This document shows positions 33,425 to 42,410 of a DNA stretch of 64,000 nt, one piece after another. The position numbers and the translations under genes are program-made. The DNA is taken from the NCBI RefSeq assembly GCF_000701905.1, contig NZ_JNKC01000001.1, forward strand, positions 868,001 to 932,000, in the 5' to 3' direction. Within the stretch, counting starts at the first letter, position 1. Each line of letters opens with the position of its first letter. The stretch is from Proteiniclasticum ruminis DSM 24773 (GTDB taxonomy: Bacteria; Bacillota; Clostridia; Clostridiales; Clostridiaceae). Under the pieces are notes generated by a model. That model was not told the origin of the DNA and did no database searches. It was given only the letters and a program-made list of their open reading frames with translations.

Positions 33425-34870
33425 ATGAGAAAAATACTAGACACTGCCCACCAAAGGCGCATACGACTCTTAGAAATTCTCCTCTCAAAGAATGACTTCG
33501 TGACGATGAGCGTTCTTGCCAAAGAGGTGGAAGCCAGTGAAAGGACCGTGGCGGAAGACCTCACCCAGCTGAAAGTAAAGTACAGTGAAGAGCTTCATAT
33601 GGAGATCTCCAGGAAAAATGGGGTTAGGCTCATCCACCCGAATATTGCCAGTGCAGGTCTTGTTTTCCGGGATACCTTTCAGGAATCCGTGGCCCTCATG
33701 TGGCTGAAAGAACTGCTCCTTCATCCCTATCAGCCTATGGAATACTATGAAGAAAAACTCTTTGCCAGTAAATCTACACTGCAGAGGATGCTGCCTAGAA
33801 TCAATAACTTCCTAGATGTTTATGACATGAGGATTGAAGCAGTGGGAGGTCTATACTCTATTTTTAGTAAAGATGAGGGATTCCTTCGGGACTTCTATGC
33901 CAGTTTTCTTCTGGAGCTCTATGGGTTGAATCTCAAAGAGTATGATCTGTCCTTAGATCTTTCTGTTCTTTCAAAAATCACCTTGGCAAATCTAAAAAAC
34001 GCAGTGCCAAAAGACCATCTTGCCTGGATAGCCCAAGACGATCTTTCCCTGATTTACCGGATGATGTTTTACCTGGTCTCACTGTTTCGGGAAGAGCATG
34101 GTTTTTCCATGAAGTCCCAGTATCCTCTCGAATCAGAACTGAGTCCTGAAGACCTTACTGCGCTTAGACAGCATTTTCCAAGAATAACCAAGGAAACTCT
34201 TCGTGGAACCCATGAGTATCTTTATCTTCAGCAAAGCGGCTTCCATACGGAGAAAGAGAAGAAGCAGGTGACAACAGAAGTTTTAAGATTCATCGACAGG
34301 TTCACCCAAAGATTGAACTACCGCACCTCATCGGGACAAAAAGACCGTTTTCTCTTTGTTGTTCTCAGTGTTTACTATAAAGCTAAGCTGAGAAAAAAAG
34401 ACACTTCTCTTCTCTTTGACAGAGTCTACTATTTTTCCGAAAGCTTGGGCCGGGAAAACCCTTTCCTTTATACCGTGGTAAAAGAGGAGCTGAGTGTCCT
34501 TTCACAGCGCCTGGATTTTGACCTTCATATGAATCTCCACAACATCCTCTTTTGGTTTCTCCTTGCAGAACCGTCGTTGGCTGGAGTTTCCAGAAGAAAA
34601 ACCGCTCTTCTCCTATCTGATTTTGGTACACCTCATAGTATCTTTCTCAAGAACAGATTGGAGCATTTTTTCAAAAGCACCAACATAGACCTCTCGGTGG
34701 ATCTTCCCATAGATTTTTCTCTTCCAGATGAATCTGACTTAAAAAAGTATGATATCATCCTCACTACTTTGTCTGATTCGGCTCTTCCCCATCCCTGTGT
34801 ACAAGTCATTGGAGACCTCTGCTCCATGGAGGATTGTTATGATATTTACGAAAAACTGAAAGATAACTGA
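33425..34870 (+). CDS. Mga/AtxA-like transcriptional regulator
   Basis: 481 residues. N-terminal DeoR-type HTH (RRIRLLEILLSKNDFVTMSVLAKEVEASERTVAEDLTQL), a second Mga-type HTH (residues about 95-150, YEEKLFASKSTLQRMLPRINNFL), a helical PRD-like middle and a C-terminal EIIB-like region (KTALLLSDFGTPHSIFLKNRLEHFF). Mga-type proteins regulate carbon use or virulence in response to PTS phosphorylation; no sugar PTS genes are adjacent. AGGAG lies 9 bases before ATG. Isolated plus-strand gene. Confidence 0.75.
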   Translation: MRKILDTAHQRRIRLLEILLSKNDFVTMSVLAKEVEASERTVAEDLTQLKVKYSEELHMEISRKNGVRLIHPNIASAGLVFRDTFQESVALMWLKELLLHPYQPMEYYEEKLFASKSTLQRMLPRINNFLDVYDMRIEAVGGLYSIFSKDEGFLRDFYASFLLELYGLNLKEYDLSLDLSVLSKITLANLKNAVPKDHLAWIAQDDLSLIYRMMFYLVSLFREEHGFSMKSQYPLESELSPEDLTALRQHFPRITKETLRGTHEYLYLQQSGFHTEKEKKQVTTEVLRFIDRFTQRLNYRTSSGQKDRFLFVVLSVYYKAKLRKKDTSLLFDRVYYFSESLGRENPFLYTVVKEELSVLSQRLDFDLHMNLHNILFWFLLAEPSLAGVSRRKTALLLSDFGTPHSIFLKNRLEHFFKSTNIDLSVDLPIDFSLPDESDLKKYDIILTTLSDSALPHPCVQVIGDLCSMEDCYDIYEKLKDN

Positions 34871-34899
34871 AAAGAAGGGGCATCTCTCCCCTTCTTTTC
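34869..34899 (+). terminator. Bidirectional terminator between the Mga-like and anti-sigma genes
   Basis: Twelve-base stem GAAAAGAAGGGG / CCCCTTCTTTTC with a 7-base loop, beginning at the last base of the stop codon. Confidence 0.8.
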
Positions 34900-34917
34900 G
34901 AATGTCTCTATGGTCCA

Positions 34918-36099
34918 TCAAGGTGCCAGAACCTTCATTTCTTTGATCTCCATCCACTCCACTGTTTCATCCTTCAAAAGGACAAGAAGGTCTTTCACAG
35001 TTCCTTCAAGAAGTACGCCATAAGTGTGCACACCATGTTCTTCCACATACGCTGCAGATTCTTCTAAGACTTCAGTCTCCTTCAGTCTTTCGGAAAGAAC
35101 GGAAATCTCGCTTTTCCGATCCAGTGCATAGTACAGTAGAGCTTCATAGTGCTTTTCATAACCTTCCGCTTCCAGTGAAGCCCCATCTTGGTTTCTTTCA
35201 CCTGGCTGAACCAGCCATTCCAGAAGATGGAGCCCTGGATACTCTTTAAGTAAGGATTCATCTGCGAAAAGATGAGCGCTTCTTCTGCTTCCCAGAGGAG
35301 AAAATCCTGTAATGAGGGACGATGTCTGGACTCCTTGTCCATTTTCAACCGCCACCCACTGCAGGCGGATATTCTCGTACTTTGTCTGGAACCCCCTCAG
35401 CTCTTCCATGGAGAGACTGTTCTTAAAAAGAACTGAAACACTGCCATAGTTTGTGCTGCTGAGACCAGAAAGCTGTTCATGGATATCTTCTCTTTGCTTT
35501 CTGGACTCCTTCTCTTCTCTCATGATCTCAAGCGGTGTGATAAATAACGGCTCTCTGTCATCAAGAGAATTCAGTGTTTCTACCACACTGCCCCGCACTA
35601 CTTTCTTCTCTGTAAGAAGAGAGGTCTCTTGAAACAAATCTGTTATGCTGTATCTCATCTGATAACGGCCAAATCCTTCTTCTTCCACATAGACTGAGCT
35701 GGTAGAGTATTCCGGCATGGTCAGTTCTGAAAGAACCGCAAGGTCTATAGACACATCTTTCTCCACTGAGCTTAGGCTTTCATTCATGGGATTATAAAAG
35801 AAGGTGGATACCAGAGGTGACAGCCCATAGAAAATCAGTCCCAAGAGAAGCAGTGAAAGCAGTGCTCCTTTCAGCATGACCTCCCGCAATCTCCTTTTTA
35901 CAAGCTTTTCCACATCCAGCACCTCTTTTGGAACAAGCTCATTCATCTCCTCTTCCAAAGAACCATCGTGAAACTCCTCTTCCAGATACTGGGAGAGCGC
36001 CTCAAAGCGTTCCAGCTCCTCTTCCACCTGCTGCCTTTCCTCAACTGTGGCAACTCCCTCTTTATACTTAGCGAACAACTCTTTATAGCTTTTCTTCAT
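34918..36099 (-). CDS. Membrane anti-sigma factor (YhdL-like)
   Basis: 393 residues. N-terminal cytoplasmic segment (1-75) with the short charged helix pattern of SigM-type anti-sigma factors (KYKEGVATVEERQQVEEELE), one membrane helix (about 78-100), and a large extracytoplasmic domain like the Sigma_reg_C domain. It should hold the sigma factor encoded just upstream until envelope stress. Start ATG 36099 has AGGGAG 8 bases upstream and overlaps the sigma gene by 17 bases. Confidence 0.8.
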   Translation of the reverse strand: MKKSYKELFAKYKEGVATVEERQQVEEELERFEALSQYLEEEFHDGSLEEEMNELVPKEVLDVEKLVKRRLREVMLKGALLSLLLLGLIFYGLSPLVSTFFYNPMNESLSSVEKDVSIDLAVLSELTMPEYSTSSVYVEEEGFGRYQMRYSITDLFQETSLLTEKKVVRGSVVETLNSLDDREPLFITPLEIMREEKESRKQREDIHEQLSGLSSTNYGSVSVLFKNSLSMEELRGFQTKYENIRLQWVAVENGQGVQTSSLITGFSPLGSRRSAHLFADESLLKEYPGLHLLEWLVQPGERNQDGASLEAEGYEKHYEALLYYALDRKSEISVLSERLKETEVLEESAAYVEEHGVHTYGVLLEGTVKDLLVLLKDETVEWMEIKEMKVLAP

Positions 36100-36505
36100 T
36101 TTCAAGACTCCCTTTCAGTTTATTCTGTGCCCGCATAAGCTTCATCTTCACTCCAGGTTCTGTAGCTCCTGTCATCAGAGCAATCTCTCTTACAGAGAAA
36201 TTGGAGAAGTAGAATAGAACAAGCAGTTCACTATACTCTTTTGGAAGGAGAAGGATCTTCTCATAAAGAACCATACGCTGCTCTGTCTTTAGAAGCTGCG
36301 TCAATGGAGACTCTTCCACAGGAACTTCTATATTTTCCATGAGCACCCATGGTTTCTTTCTTTTCTCATCAATGTATAGATTTTTGAGAACCCGAAACAG
36401 CCAGTATTTCAGCTTTTCTTCCTTTTTGTCAAAACTCACAAAAGCTCTGTAGAATGTTTCGCTGGTCAGATCCTTCGCCTGCTCCTTATTTCTGCACAGC
36501 AACAC
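36083..36505 (-). CDS. ECF-type sigma factor, N-terminally short
   Basis: 140 residues. Region 2.2-2.4 (KEQAKDLTSETFYRAFVSFDKKEEKLKYWLFRVLKNLYIDEKRKK) and region 4.2 (LPKEYSELLVLFYFSNFSVREIALMTGATEPGVKMKLMRAQNKLK) are intact. About 16-20 residues of region 2.1 expected before LLCRNKEQ are missing; the in-frame sequence upstream has a TGA. Likely start is GTG 36505 with GAGAGG close before it. Pairs with the anti-sigma gene. It may be a functional short form or may have lost its N-terminus. Confidence 0.75.
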   Translation of the reverse strand: MLLCRNKEQAKDLTSETFYRAFVSFDKKEEKLKYWLFRVLKNLYIDEKRKKPWVLMENIEVPVEESPLTQLLKTEQRMVLYEKILLLPKEYSELLVLFYFSNFSVREIALMTGATEPGVKMKLMRAQNKLKGSLENEEKL

Positions 36506-36519
36506 ATCCTCTCACCCTA

Positions 36520-36546
36520 TATACGTTCTAAATCTGAAAAGGTAAC
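36520..36546 (-). promoter_or_regulatory. Candidate ECF-type autoregulatory promoter
   Basis: Minus strand GTTACC (36546-36541), 15-base spacer including a TTTT, CGTATA (36525-36520), resembling SigM/SigW-type elements. It lies just upstream of the sigma gene. Confidence 0.45.
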
Positions 36547-36550
36547 GCTC

Positions 36551-36826
36551 TTACTTCGGATTCTTTATAGAATCCTCTTCTTTCGTAAGATCAAACCTGA
36601 GATCGCCCACTTCTTTTCTCAGCTCCTTTATTTTCTGTAAATCCTCTTCTTTGGAAAACGGGTGTCCATTTCTTTCAGCCTCTTCTGCAATCTGAAGCGC
36701 AGCAATCTTGGAGAGTTTTTCCATATAACTATCAACAATATCTACATAATTCACTTCTCCACTCTTCACGGACTCCTCCACTTTTCTCATCATTTCCTCG
36801 AGATAGTTCTCTATATCCCTGTTCAT
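36551..36826 (-). CDS. Small helical protein, unknown
   Basis: 91 residues, highly charged and predicted helical throughout (KVEESVKSGEVNYVDIVDSYMEKLSKIAALQIAEEAE). No family recognised. ATG 36826 (MNRDIENYLE) has AAGG 7 bases upstream; ATG 36844 has none. It lies 45 bases upstream of the ECF sigma gene and could be part of the same locus. Confidence 0.6.
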   Translation of the reverse strand: MNRDIENYLEEMMRKVEESVKSGEVNYVDIVDSYMEKLSKIAALQIAEEAERNGHPFSKEEDLQKIKELRKEVGDLRFDLTKEEDSIKNPK

Positions 36827-36908
36827 CTCGTAACCTTCTTTCATCAGTGTATTCTACTCTAGTTTACGTGAACTATCCTACGGATGCCATAGGATTCTGA
36901 AAAAGAAT

Positions 36909-36936
36909 AAAGGAGAAATCCGAAGACTTCTCCTTT
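36909..36936 (-). terminator. Terminator of the chemoreceptor gene
   Basis: Nine-base stem AAAGGAGAA / TTCTCCTTT with a 10-base loop, then ATTCTTTTTC on the minus strand, 22 bases after the stop at 36958. Confidence 0.65.
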
Positions 36937-36957
36937 ACTGCACTTGATTTCTATTTC

Positions 36958-38961
36958 TTATGCTTTCAGCTTGCTGAGTTCTGTCTGAATCTTGGAAATC
37001 TCCTTATTGAGAGCTTCCATCTCCTCTCCAATCTCTGTGATACTTGCATACTGCTCTTCTGAAGAGGCACTGATCTCTTCTGTAGATGCCGCCGCTTCCT
37101 CACTGACTGCCGCCATGGACTCTAAAGAGACAATGAGCTCATTTTTCAGTGTATCGATGGTTCGGGTTTCTTCTATGAACGTCGTGAGGATCGATTCCAA
37201 GGCATGGACATTCTGATCCACCTCGTCAAAGACCACCACGGTTTCATCAAGGCTTCCCTTGGCTGAGTCCACAGAACTTTGGGTTTCTTCCACAGTTTTT
37301 GTAGTGATACTCACAACTGACACGATATTGTGGATGATGCTGTTGATTTCTTCTGCAGATCCTGAAGACTGCTCCGCAAGCTTTCTGATTTCCTCTGCCA
37401 CCACAGAAAAACCACGGCCCGCTTCTCCAGCTCTAGCTGCCTCAATGGACGCATTCAGTGCCAGAAGGTTCGTCTGGTCCGCAATGCCTTTGATGGTGCC
37501 AAGAATATTCTCGATGGATTTGGAGCTTCTTCTCAGCTCCTCCACATTGGCTGCCACTTCTCCCGTGTTTTCCACGGTCTTTCGGAAGACTTCCTGCAGG
37601 CTGCCAATTTTTCCTCTGCCTTCTGTGTTGGAACGGACCATCGCCCCTGATATCTCCTGGGCCTCAGAAAGACGTCCGGTGATCTTCTGGATGCTCTTTC
37701 CAAGATCCTGTCCTGCAGAAAGTCTTTCATTGACTCCCGTAGCTGTCTCCATGGCCCCTTCAGCAATCTCCTCCACAGCTTTGGTCACTTCTCTGCTTGC
37801 AGAAAGGAGTCCTTCCACATTGTTCATGACATTGTCTGACGCGCTGGTCACCGAAGCGAAACTTGAAACGGTTCCTTTGATGAGCCTTCGGATGTTTTCC
37901 GTCATAACACCAAACTGTATGCTGGCAAGACCGATCTCATCTTTAGACTTGTAACCCATCTCCGCAGTAAAATCTCCCCGGCCTACTCTCTCCATGGCTT
38001 TCTCCATGAGTCCCAGAGGCTTTGTCACCCATCTTCCGAGAACCAACGAAATAACCGCAAGAAGGATCACGATGGATAATACCACTGCAACAATATTATT
38101 GATGAGATTGTTTCTTGTGATGGTCATGATCTCCGCTCGTGGATAGGTCACGAGATAGGTTCTTTCTTCAAAATCTTTTGCCAAGGCATAAAACGGCTTA
38201 TCCCCTACAGTCACCTGATGCAGTGTATCTTTTTCTGATAGTACAGGTGCCATCCATGGATTATCGGAAGAAGTCTTACCCACAAAACTTTCATCCTTGT
38301 CATATAGAATGACTCCGTTCTCATCTAGAATCACAGCAAATCCACCATTGCCGATATTAAGCGCTGCGATGGTGCTCTGTAAATCCAGGGCCTTCAGAAG
38401 TTCCTGCACTGCTTTTGGCTCCAGCCCAATCTGCACCACACCAGGAGCATCTACTCTGGAAACACCGATGTACTGAAATAATGTGCCATCGGTTCCACGC
38501 TCTGTCGGTTCCTGTGCAAGGCTTCCTCCATTCATATCAATCAGTGTCAGAAACGGTTTTGTCTGATCTGAGCCCGCAAAATCAAAGCCATAGAAATCAC
38601 TGATATTTCCATACTGCAGCACTCCATTTTCGTCTGTGATGTGTATCTCGTCGACACCCAGCACTTTCGCCAAAGTAACCAGTTTCTCCTGTTCCAGATA
38701 GTCTGGATTAGACGCAATGATCTCCGCTACGGTTCTGGTTAAGGCGATATTTTTATCGTTCAGCGCATTTTTCGTAATTTCTACCACTTCATCCGCCGAA
38801 TTATGTTCGTTTTCAAGATTCTCAATCTGATCCTCCAGCTGCATGACGATGACCTTCTCCAAGGATCTGCTGGTGGAGATCATACTGACGATTGCTTGGG
38901 CTCCTATGGCCAATACAATGATGATGCTTGTGACAAAAACAATTTTCCCTTTTAACTTCAT
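36958..38961 (-). CDS. Methyl-accepting chemotaxis protein with dCache sensor
   Basis: 667 residues. First membrane helix at about 6-28, a periplasmic-side dCache-like sensor (about 35-275; two PAS-like halves with [19 protein letters not shown] and [15 protein letters not shown]), second membrane helix (about 285-305), HAMP ([23 protein letters not shown]) and a signalling domain with the conserved hairpin tip [42 protein letters not shown]. Start is ATG 38961, 10 bases after AGGAG. The ligand is unknown; dCache often binds amino acids or polyamines. A SigD-type promoter candidate lies upstream. Confidence 0.9.
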   Translation of the reverse strand: MKLKGKIVFVTSIIIVLAIGAQAIVSMISTSRSLEKVIVMQLEDQIENLENEHNSADEVVEITKNALNDKNIALTRTVAEIIASNPDYLEQEKLVTLAKVLGVDEIHITDENGVLQYGNISDFYGFDFAGSDQTKPFLTLIDMNGGSLAQEPTERGTDGTLFQYIGVSRVDAPGVVQIGLEPKAVQELLKALDLQSTIAALNIGNGGFAVILDENGVILYDKDESFVGKTSSDNPWMAPVLSEKDTLHQVTVGDKPFYALAKDFEERTYLVTYPRAEIMTITRNNLINNIVAVVLSIVILLAVISLVLGRWVTKPLGLMEKAMERVGRGDFTAEMGYKSKDEIGLASIQFGVMTENIRRLIKGTVSSFASVTSASDNVMNNVEGLLSASREVTKAVEEIAEGAMETATGVNERLSAGQDLGKSIQKITGRLSEAQEISGAMVRSNTEGRGKIGSLQEVFRKTVENTGEVAANVEELRRSSKSIENILGTIKGIADQTNLLALNASIEAARAGEAGRGFSVVAEEIRKLAEQSSGSAEEINSIIHNIVSVVSITTKTVEETQSSVDSAKGSLDETVVVFDEVDQNVHALESILTTFIEETRTIDTLKNELIVSLESMAAVSEEAAASTEEISASSEEQYASITEIGEEMEALNKEISKIQTELSKLKA

Positions 38962-39126
38962 TGGAAATTTTCTCCTTCGTATACTAGAATGAGCTACCAA
39001 AACTGGTGCAATGGTCTTTCTAAGAATCCACGCTGATTCTTATTCTCTGTCTTTCCCTGCTGTCCCGTTCCGTCCTTACTCCCCCCAAAAAATTCCAACT
39101 TCACTTCTTTAACTCTGTCCAGTGAA

Positions 39127-39165
39127 ATCAGGTGATATCATCTTTTTCGGCATATTTCACCTGAT
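39127..39165. repeat. Nine-base inverted repeat upstream of the chemoreceptor gene
   Basis: ATCAGGTGA (39127-39135) and TCACCTGAT (39157-39165) with a 21-base loop. The loop holds the SigD-like -10 candidate. The 345-base gap 38962-39306 also contains the RelQ terminator; no gene is seen in it. Confidence 0.6.
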
Positions 39166-39170
39166 ATTAA
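39144..39170 (-). promoter_or_regulatory. Candidate SigD (flagellar sigma) promoter of the chemoreceptor gene
   Basis: Minus strand TTAA (39170-39167), 15-base spacer, GCCGAAAA (39151-39144), close to the TAAA-N15-GCCGATAA consensus. Distance to ATG is 182 bases. Confidence 0.4.
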
Positions 39171-39242
39171 GTCTTCACTTGTGTATAATTTAATGACACT
39201 GCTCTCACTTTCTGCGGCCTTCACTTATTTTCAACATGAAAA

Positions 39243-39281
39243 TAAAAAAATAGAAGCACTCCTGTGACACGGGAATGCTTC
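39243..39281 (-). terminator. Terminator of the RelQ-like gene
   Basis: GAAGCACTCC (39253-39262) pairs with GGAATGCTTC (39272-39281), one G-T/C variation, followed on the minus strand by TATTTTTTTATTTT. Confidence 0.8.
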
Positions 39282-39306
39282 ATATTTCTATTCTGATTTT
39301 TATTTT

Positions 39307-40005
39307 CTATGGCTCCAGATGCTTTTTCTTTTCTACACTCTTTCTGATGGCATCCATACGTAGGTCAAGATCTGCGCTGTTCCTTGCGCACTCCGTCAGT
39401 TCCTCCGCCATCTCCTTGGTGAAGCAGCTGTTTTTCTTATACCTCAACTGATGTTCAAGAGATGCCCAGAAATCCATGGCGATGGTTCTCAGCTGCACTT
39501 CCACCTTCATCATTTTCTTTTCCTTGGCAAGAAAAATCGGAATCCCAACAATCAAATGAAGACTTCTGTAGCCATTGGGCTTTGGATTCTTGATATAGTC
39601 TTTTTCTTCCAGAAGCACCACATCATCCTGCCGGATGAGCGCATCTCTCACGGCATAGACATCCTCTGGAAAAGAACAGATGACCCTGACCCCTGCTACA
39701 TCCATGAGATGCTCTTCGATATTCTCCATGGACAGAGGATGACCTTTTCTCTCTAGCTTTCCGATGATGGACGGCATGGATTTTAGTCGTTTCTTAATGC
39801 TGCTGATGGGATTATGGTCCATTTCCCAAGAGAACTCTTCATTAAGAACATTCAGCTTGGTCTCAACCTCCATCATGGCACAGCGGTAATAAGACATGAG
39901 CCTCGCGACCTCTTTAGACTTTCTCTGCACCCAGTTCAACGTGTCTTCATCAATCCTCTTCAGGTATTTCTCCATTTCACTGATTTCATTATTTGCAATC
40001 CGCAT
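39307..40005 (-). CDS. Small alarmone synthetase, RelQ/YjbM-like
   Basis: 232 residues of the RelA/SpoT synthetase fold without a hydrolase domain. Motifs: IIGKLERKGHPLS, DVAGVRVICSFPEDVYAVRDAL, DYIKNPKPNGYRSLHLIV and VEVQLRTIAMDFWASLEHQLRYKK. It would make (p)ppGpp or pGpp from GTP/GDP/GMP and ATP. Length and ending match RelQ rather than RelP. AGGAG precedes ATG 40005. Single gene with its own terminator. Confidence 0.87.
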   Translation of the reverse strand: MRIANNEISEMEKYLKRIDEDTLNWVQRKSKEVARLMSYYRCAMMEVETKLNVLNEEFSWEMDHNPISSIKKRLKSMPSIIGKLERKGHPLSMENIEEHLMDVAGVRVICSFPEDVYAVRDALIRQDDVVLLEEKDYIKNPKPNGYRSLHLIVGIPIFLAKEKKMMKVEVQLRTIAMDFWASLEHQLRYKKNSCFTKEMAEELTECARNSADLDLRMDAIRKSVEKKKHLEP

Positions 40006-40024
40006 CCGTTTTCTCCTTTTAATC

Positions 40025-40039
40025 TATTCATAATGAATA
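40025..40039. promoter_or_regulatory. Palindrome at the RelQ promoter
   Basis: TATTCAT-A-ATGAATA (7+1+7), lying just downstream of a minus-strand TATAGT (40044-40039), thus at the likely transcription start of the RelQ gene. Confidence 0.35.
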
Positions 40040-40109
40040 CTATACGCCAAAAAGCTAAAATTAGATTAAAGCAGACACATGCAGCTGAAAAGGGATTTTT
40101 CATTTCTTC

Positions 40110-40613
40110 CTAGTCCCCTTGAAGAAATAAAATGGCATCATTCTGAGAGAGCGGTTTACTGATATAGTATCCCTGAACCACATCACAGTGGTACTTTTTG
40201 AGATAATCCATCTGTTTTCTTTCCTCCACCCCTTCAGCCACAGCCTGGAGTCCAAACTTATGAGCCATGGAAATGATATCCGCTGTGATGAGCTTGTCCT
40301 CTCCATGATCCACGATCTTATCAATAAAGTACTTATCAATCTTTACAATATCAATGTTCATATCCCTCAGTCTGGAGAGAGAAGAAAATCCTGTGCCGAA
40401 GTCATCCAGAGAGATACGAATACCTTTTTCTTTGATCTGCTGCAATTTTCTGTTCACCAGCTCATAGTTTCTGAGAAATACCGATTCGGTAATCTCATAC
40501 CTTTTTCTGATGGACTCATCAACGTCCACAAACTGATACCCTAGAAGCTTAGCAAGATTCCTCGCGGTAGTTGTCTTTCCGACGTTTGAAACACCAAAGA
40601 GGACAATGATCAT
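40110..40613 (-). pseudogene. Chimeric gene: P-loop kinase N-terminus joined to EAL-domain C-terminus
   Basis: 167 residues. Residues 1-40 look like the start of a shikimate-kinase-type P-loop protein (VLFGVSNVGKTTTARNLAKLLGYQFVDVDE). From about residue 41 the sequence is the second half of a c-di-GMP phosphodiesterase: ITESVFLRNYELV, SLDDFGTGFSSL, IVKIDK, VAEGVE, DVVQGYYISKP. The EAL motif and the first half of that domain are absent, so phosphodiesterase activity is unlikely. The frame is open. A deletion that fused two genes is the simplest origin. ATG 40613 has AGGTG 4 bases upstream. Confidence 0.75.
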
Positions 40614-40646
40614 AAAACACCTCATAGTCCCGACGTCCGGGATTCT

Positions 40647-41219
40647 TTAGATAATTTCTCCTGGAATAGCGCATTTTTCATAAATCAGCTGCACAACTCC
40701 GGATGGAAAAGACTTGGTTTCTTTCAGCTGCAGATTCTTCCGCTCCATAAGACCTGTAAAAAGAGACTTTCCACTTCCCAGCAGCACCGGATGCACAGAG
40801 AGTCTGTACTCATCCACAAGATCTTCTTTCATGAATGCCTCAATGAGGCTGGCACCTCCATAAAGCCACAGATCCTTCCCTGGCTCCAGCAAAAGCTTCT
40901 CCACTTCTTCCTTCAGATTTTCAGATATGATCCTTGCATCATCTAAGCCTGACAGACTTCTGGAAAAAACAACTTTATTCTTGCTGTTCATGGTTACCAT
41001 CATGAATCTGTCTTCTTCAGAAAGAAATGGATTTCTTAGAAACTGAAGAAACAGCTCATAAGACTTTCTGCCAAAAAGAATCGTATCCACTCTTTCCAAA
41101 AACTGCTCAAAAGCCATCTCTTCTTCCATGATGCACCAGTCAATCTCTCCATGAGGTCCCTCAATATAACCATCCAGTGATACTGCAAGATCTAAAAGAA
41201 CTTTACGTTTCGTACTCAT
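40647..41219 (-). CDS. RibD C-terminal/dihydrofolate reductase-like protein
   Basis: 190 residues with the RibD_C fold: KVLLDLAVSLDGYIEGPHGEIDW, ILFGRKSYELF, LWLYGGASLIEAFMKEDLVDEYRLSVHPVLLGSGKSLF. Such stand-alone proteins bind NADPH and reduce unknown pterin-like or other substrates; they are distinct from FolA. AGGAGG lies 6 bases before ATG. It follows the serine hydrolase gene by 35 bases. Confidence 0.85.
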   Translation of the reverse strand: MSTKRKVLLDLAVSLDGYIEGPHGEIDWCIMEEEMAFEQFLERVDTILFGRKSYELFLQFLRNPFLSEEDRFMMVTMNSKNKVVFSRSLSGLDDARIISENLKEEVEKLLLEPGKDLWLYGGASLIEAFMKEDLVDEYRLSVHPVLLGSGKSLFTGLMERKNLQLKETKSFPSGVVQLIYEKCAIPGEII

Positions 41220-41254
41220 AAGATTCCTCCTGTTTATTCGAATTAAGACGTCAA

Positions 41255-42235
41255 CTATTTACGGAGCTCATTCCTGATATGATCATGAAGGGCCTCCGCA
41301 TCGTATTCCACATTGGAGAGTATGGTGATGATGCGTTCTTCCTTCAGATCAAAGGAAGTGTAGAAATTCACCCCGGGGTCACTTCCCTGAAAACAGGGTG
41401 TATCCGAATCCAGGATCCACAGCCCGTATCCATAGAAGGAGGCTTTGCCCTGAGGCTTTTTCATCTCATGAAACATCTCTTTTGACATAATCTTTCCTGA
41501 TGAGAGTGCTTTCCAGAACTTCTCCACATCTTCTGCTGTAGTGAATGCGCCGCCAGCCCCTGTTCCTTTCACATCCACAGAATAAATGTTGTTTCTGTAG
41601 TCTCCCCGAGCCTCATCATAGATATAGGCATAGGCACATCTTGCAGGGAGCCTGTCCATCTCAAAGTAGCCTGTATCTCTCATCCCCGCAGGATCAAAGA
41701 TTTTTTCCTGAAGGTATACATCAAAAGGAACCTTTTTCAGAGCTTCAATCAGCAATCCCAGCATCACATAGCCAGAATTGTTATATTTAAACTTTTCTCC
41801 TCTTTCATACATCATAGGCTTGTCGATGAAAAGAGTAAGAAGATCTTTGGAGGTTCTGATACGGTAGTTCGGCACCTCCACCCACAAGTCCTCATAGTTC
41901 TCCATCACATCCTCATCAAAGTAGTCGGGAATGCCGGAGGTATGGGTCAGAAGCTCATGGACTGTCACATTTTTATCTATCCCCTGGAGATCAAAATCCA
42001 GCACGTCACCAAGCGCAGTCTCAAAGTTCAAGCTCCCCTCTTCAATAAGCTTCAGAATTGCAGCCGCCACAAAGGCTTTTCCAGCAGAAGCGGTCTCAAA
42101 TCTTGTATCAACAGTATTTGGGATTTCATTGGCACGGTCTCTATAGCCAAAGGCCTTCTGGTAGATGATCTTATCTTTTTCCACCACAGATATCACGCCA
42201 GAGAAGTCTTTGCCGATGTTCTTTTCAATATCCAT
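41255..42235 (-). CDS. Serine hydrolase, beta-lactamase/class C-like fold
   Basis: 326 residues. SxxK motif SAGK (about residues 50-53; FETASAGKAFVAAAILKLIEEG), YxN as YNNSGYVMLGLLIE, and a later segment GYGLWILD. No signal peptide, so cytoplasmic; likely a peptidase or esterase rather than an antibiotic-degrading enzyme. GGAAGGGAG precedes ATG. Not seen to be linked to cell-wall genes. Confidence 0.85.
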   Translation of the reverse strand: MDIEKNIGKDFSGVISVVEKDKIIYQKAFGYRDRANEIPNTVDTRFETASAGKAFVAAAILKLIEEGSLNFETALGDVLDFDLQGIDKNVTVHELLTHTSGIPDYFDEDVMENYEDLWVEVPNYRIRTSKDLLTLFIDKPMMYERGEKFKYNNSGYVMLGLLIEALKKVPFDVYLQEKIFDPAGMRDTGYFEMDRLPARCAYAYIYDEARGDYRNNIYSVDVKGTGAGGAFTTAEDVEKFWKALSSGKIMSKEMFHEMKKPQGKASFYGYGLWILDSDTPCFQGSDPGVNFYTSFDLKEERIITILSNVEYDAEALHDHIRNELRK

Positions 42236-42343
42236 ACGCTAACTCCCTTCCAGGTCCTGACTGATATGAATCAGTTCGGAGACACTATCATTTCTATTCT
42301 CTTATTGTAGCTTTTATTCAGAAGAAAAAACAGAATATCACTG

Positions 42344-42377
42344 AAAAAAGTACCGGCCTCCCATGGGAAAACCGGTA
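42344..42377 (-). terminator. Terminator of the AraC-type regulator gene
   Basis: TACCGG (42351-42356) pairs with CCGGTA (42372-42377), extended by CCC/GGG inside, followed by six T on the minus strand. Confidence 0.75.
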
Positions 42378-42410
42378 TCTTAGCGTTATTTGGATTGTTG
42401 TGATTTCATC

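Noticed and set aside
34918-36505. Sporulation sigma/anti-sigma pair
   Set aside because: Sequence matches an ECF type (SigM-like), not sporulation sigma factors.
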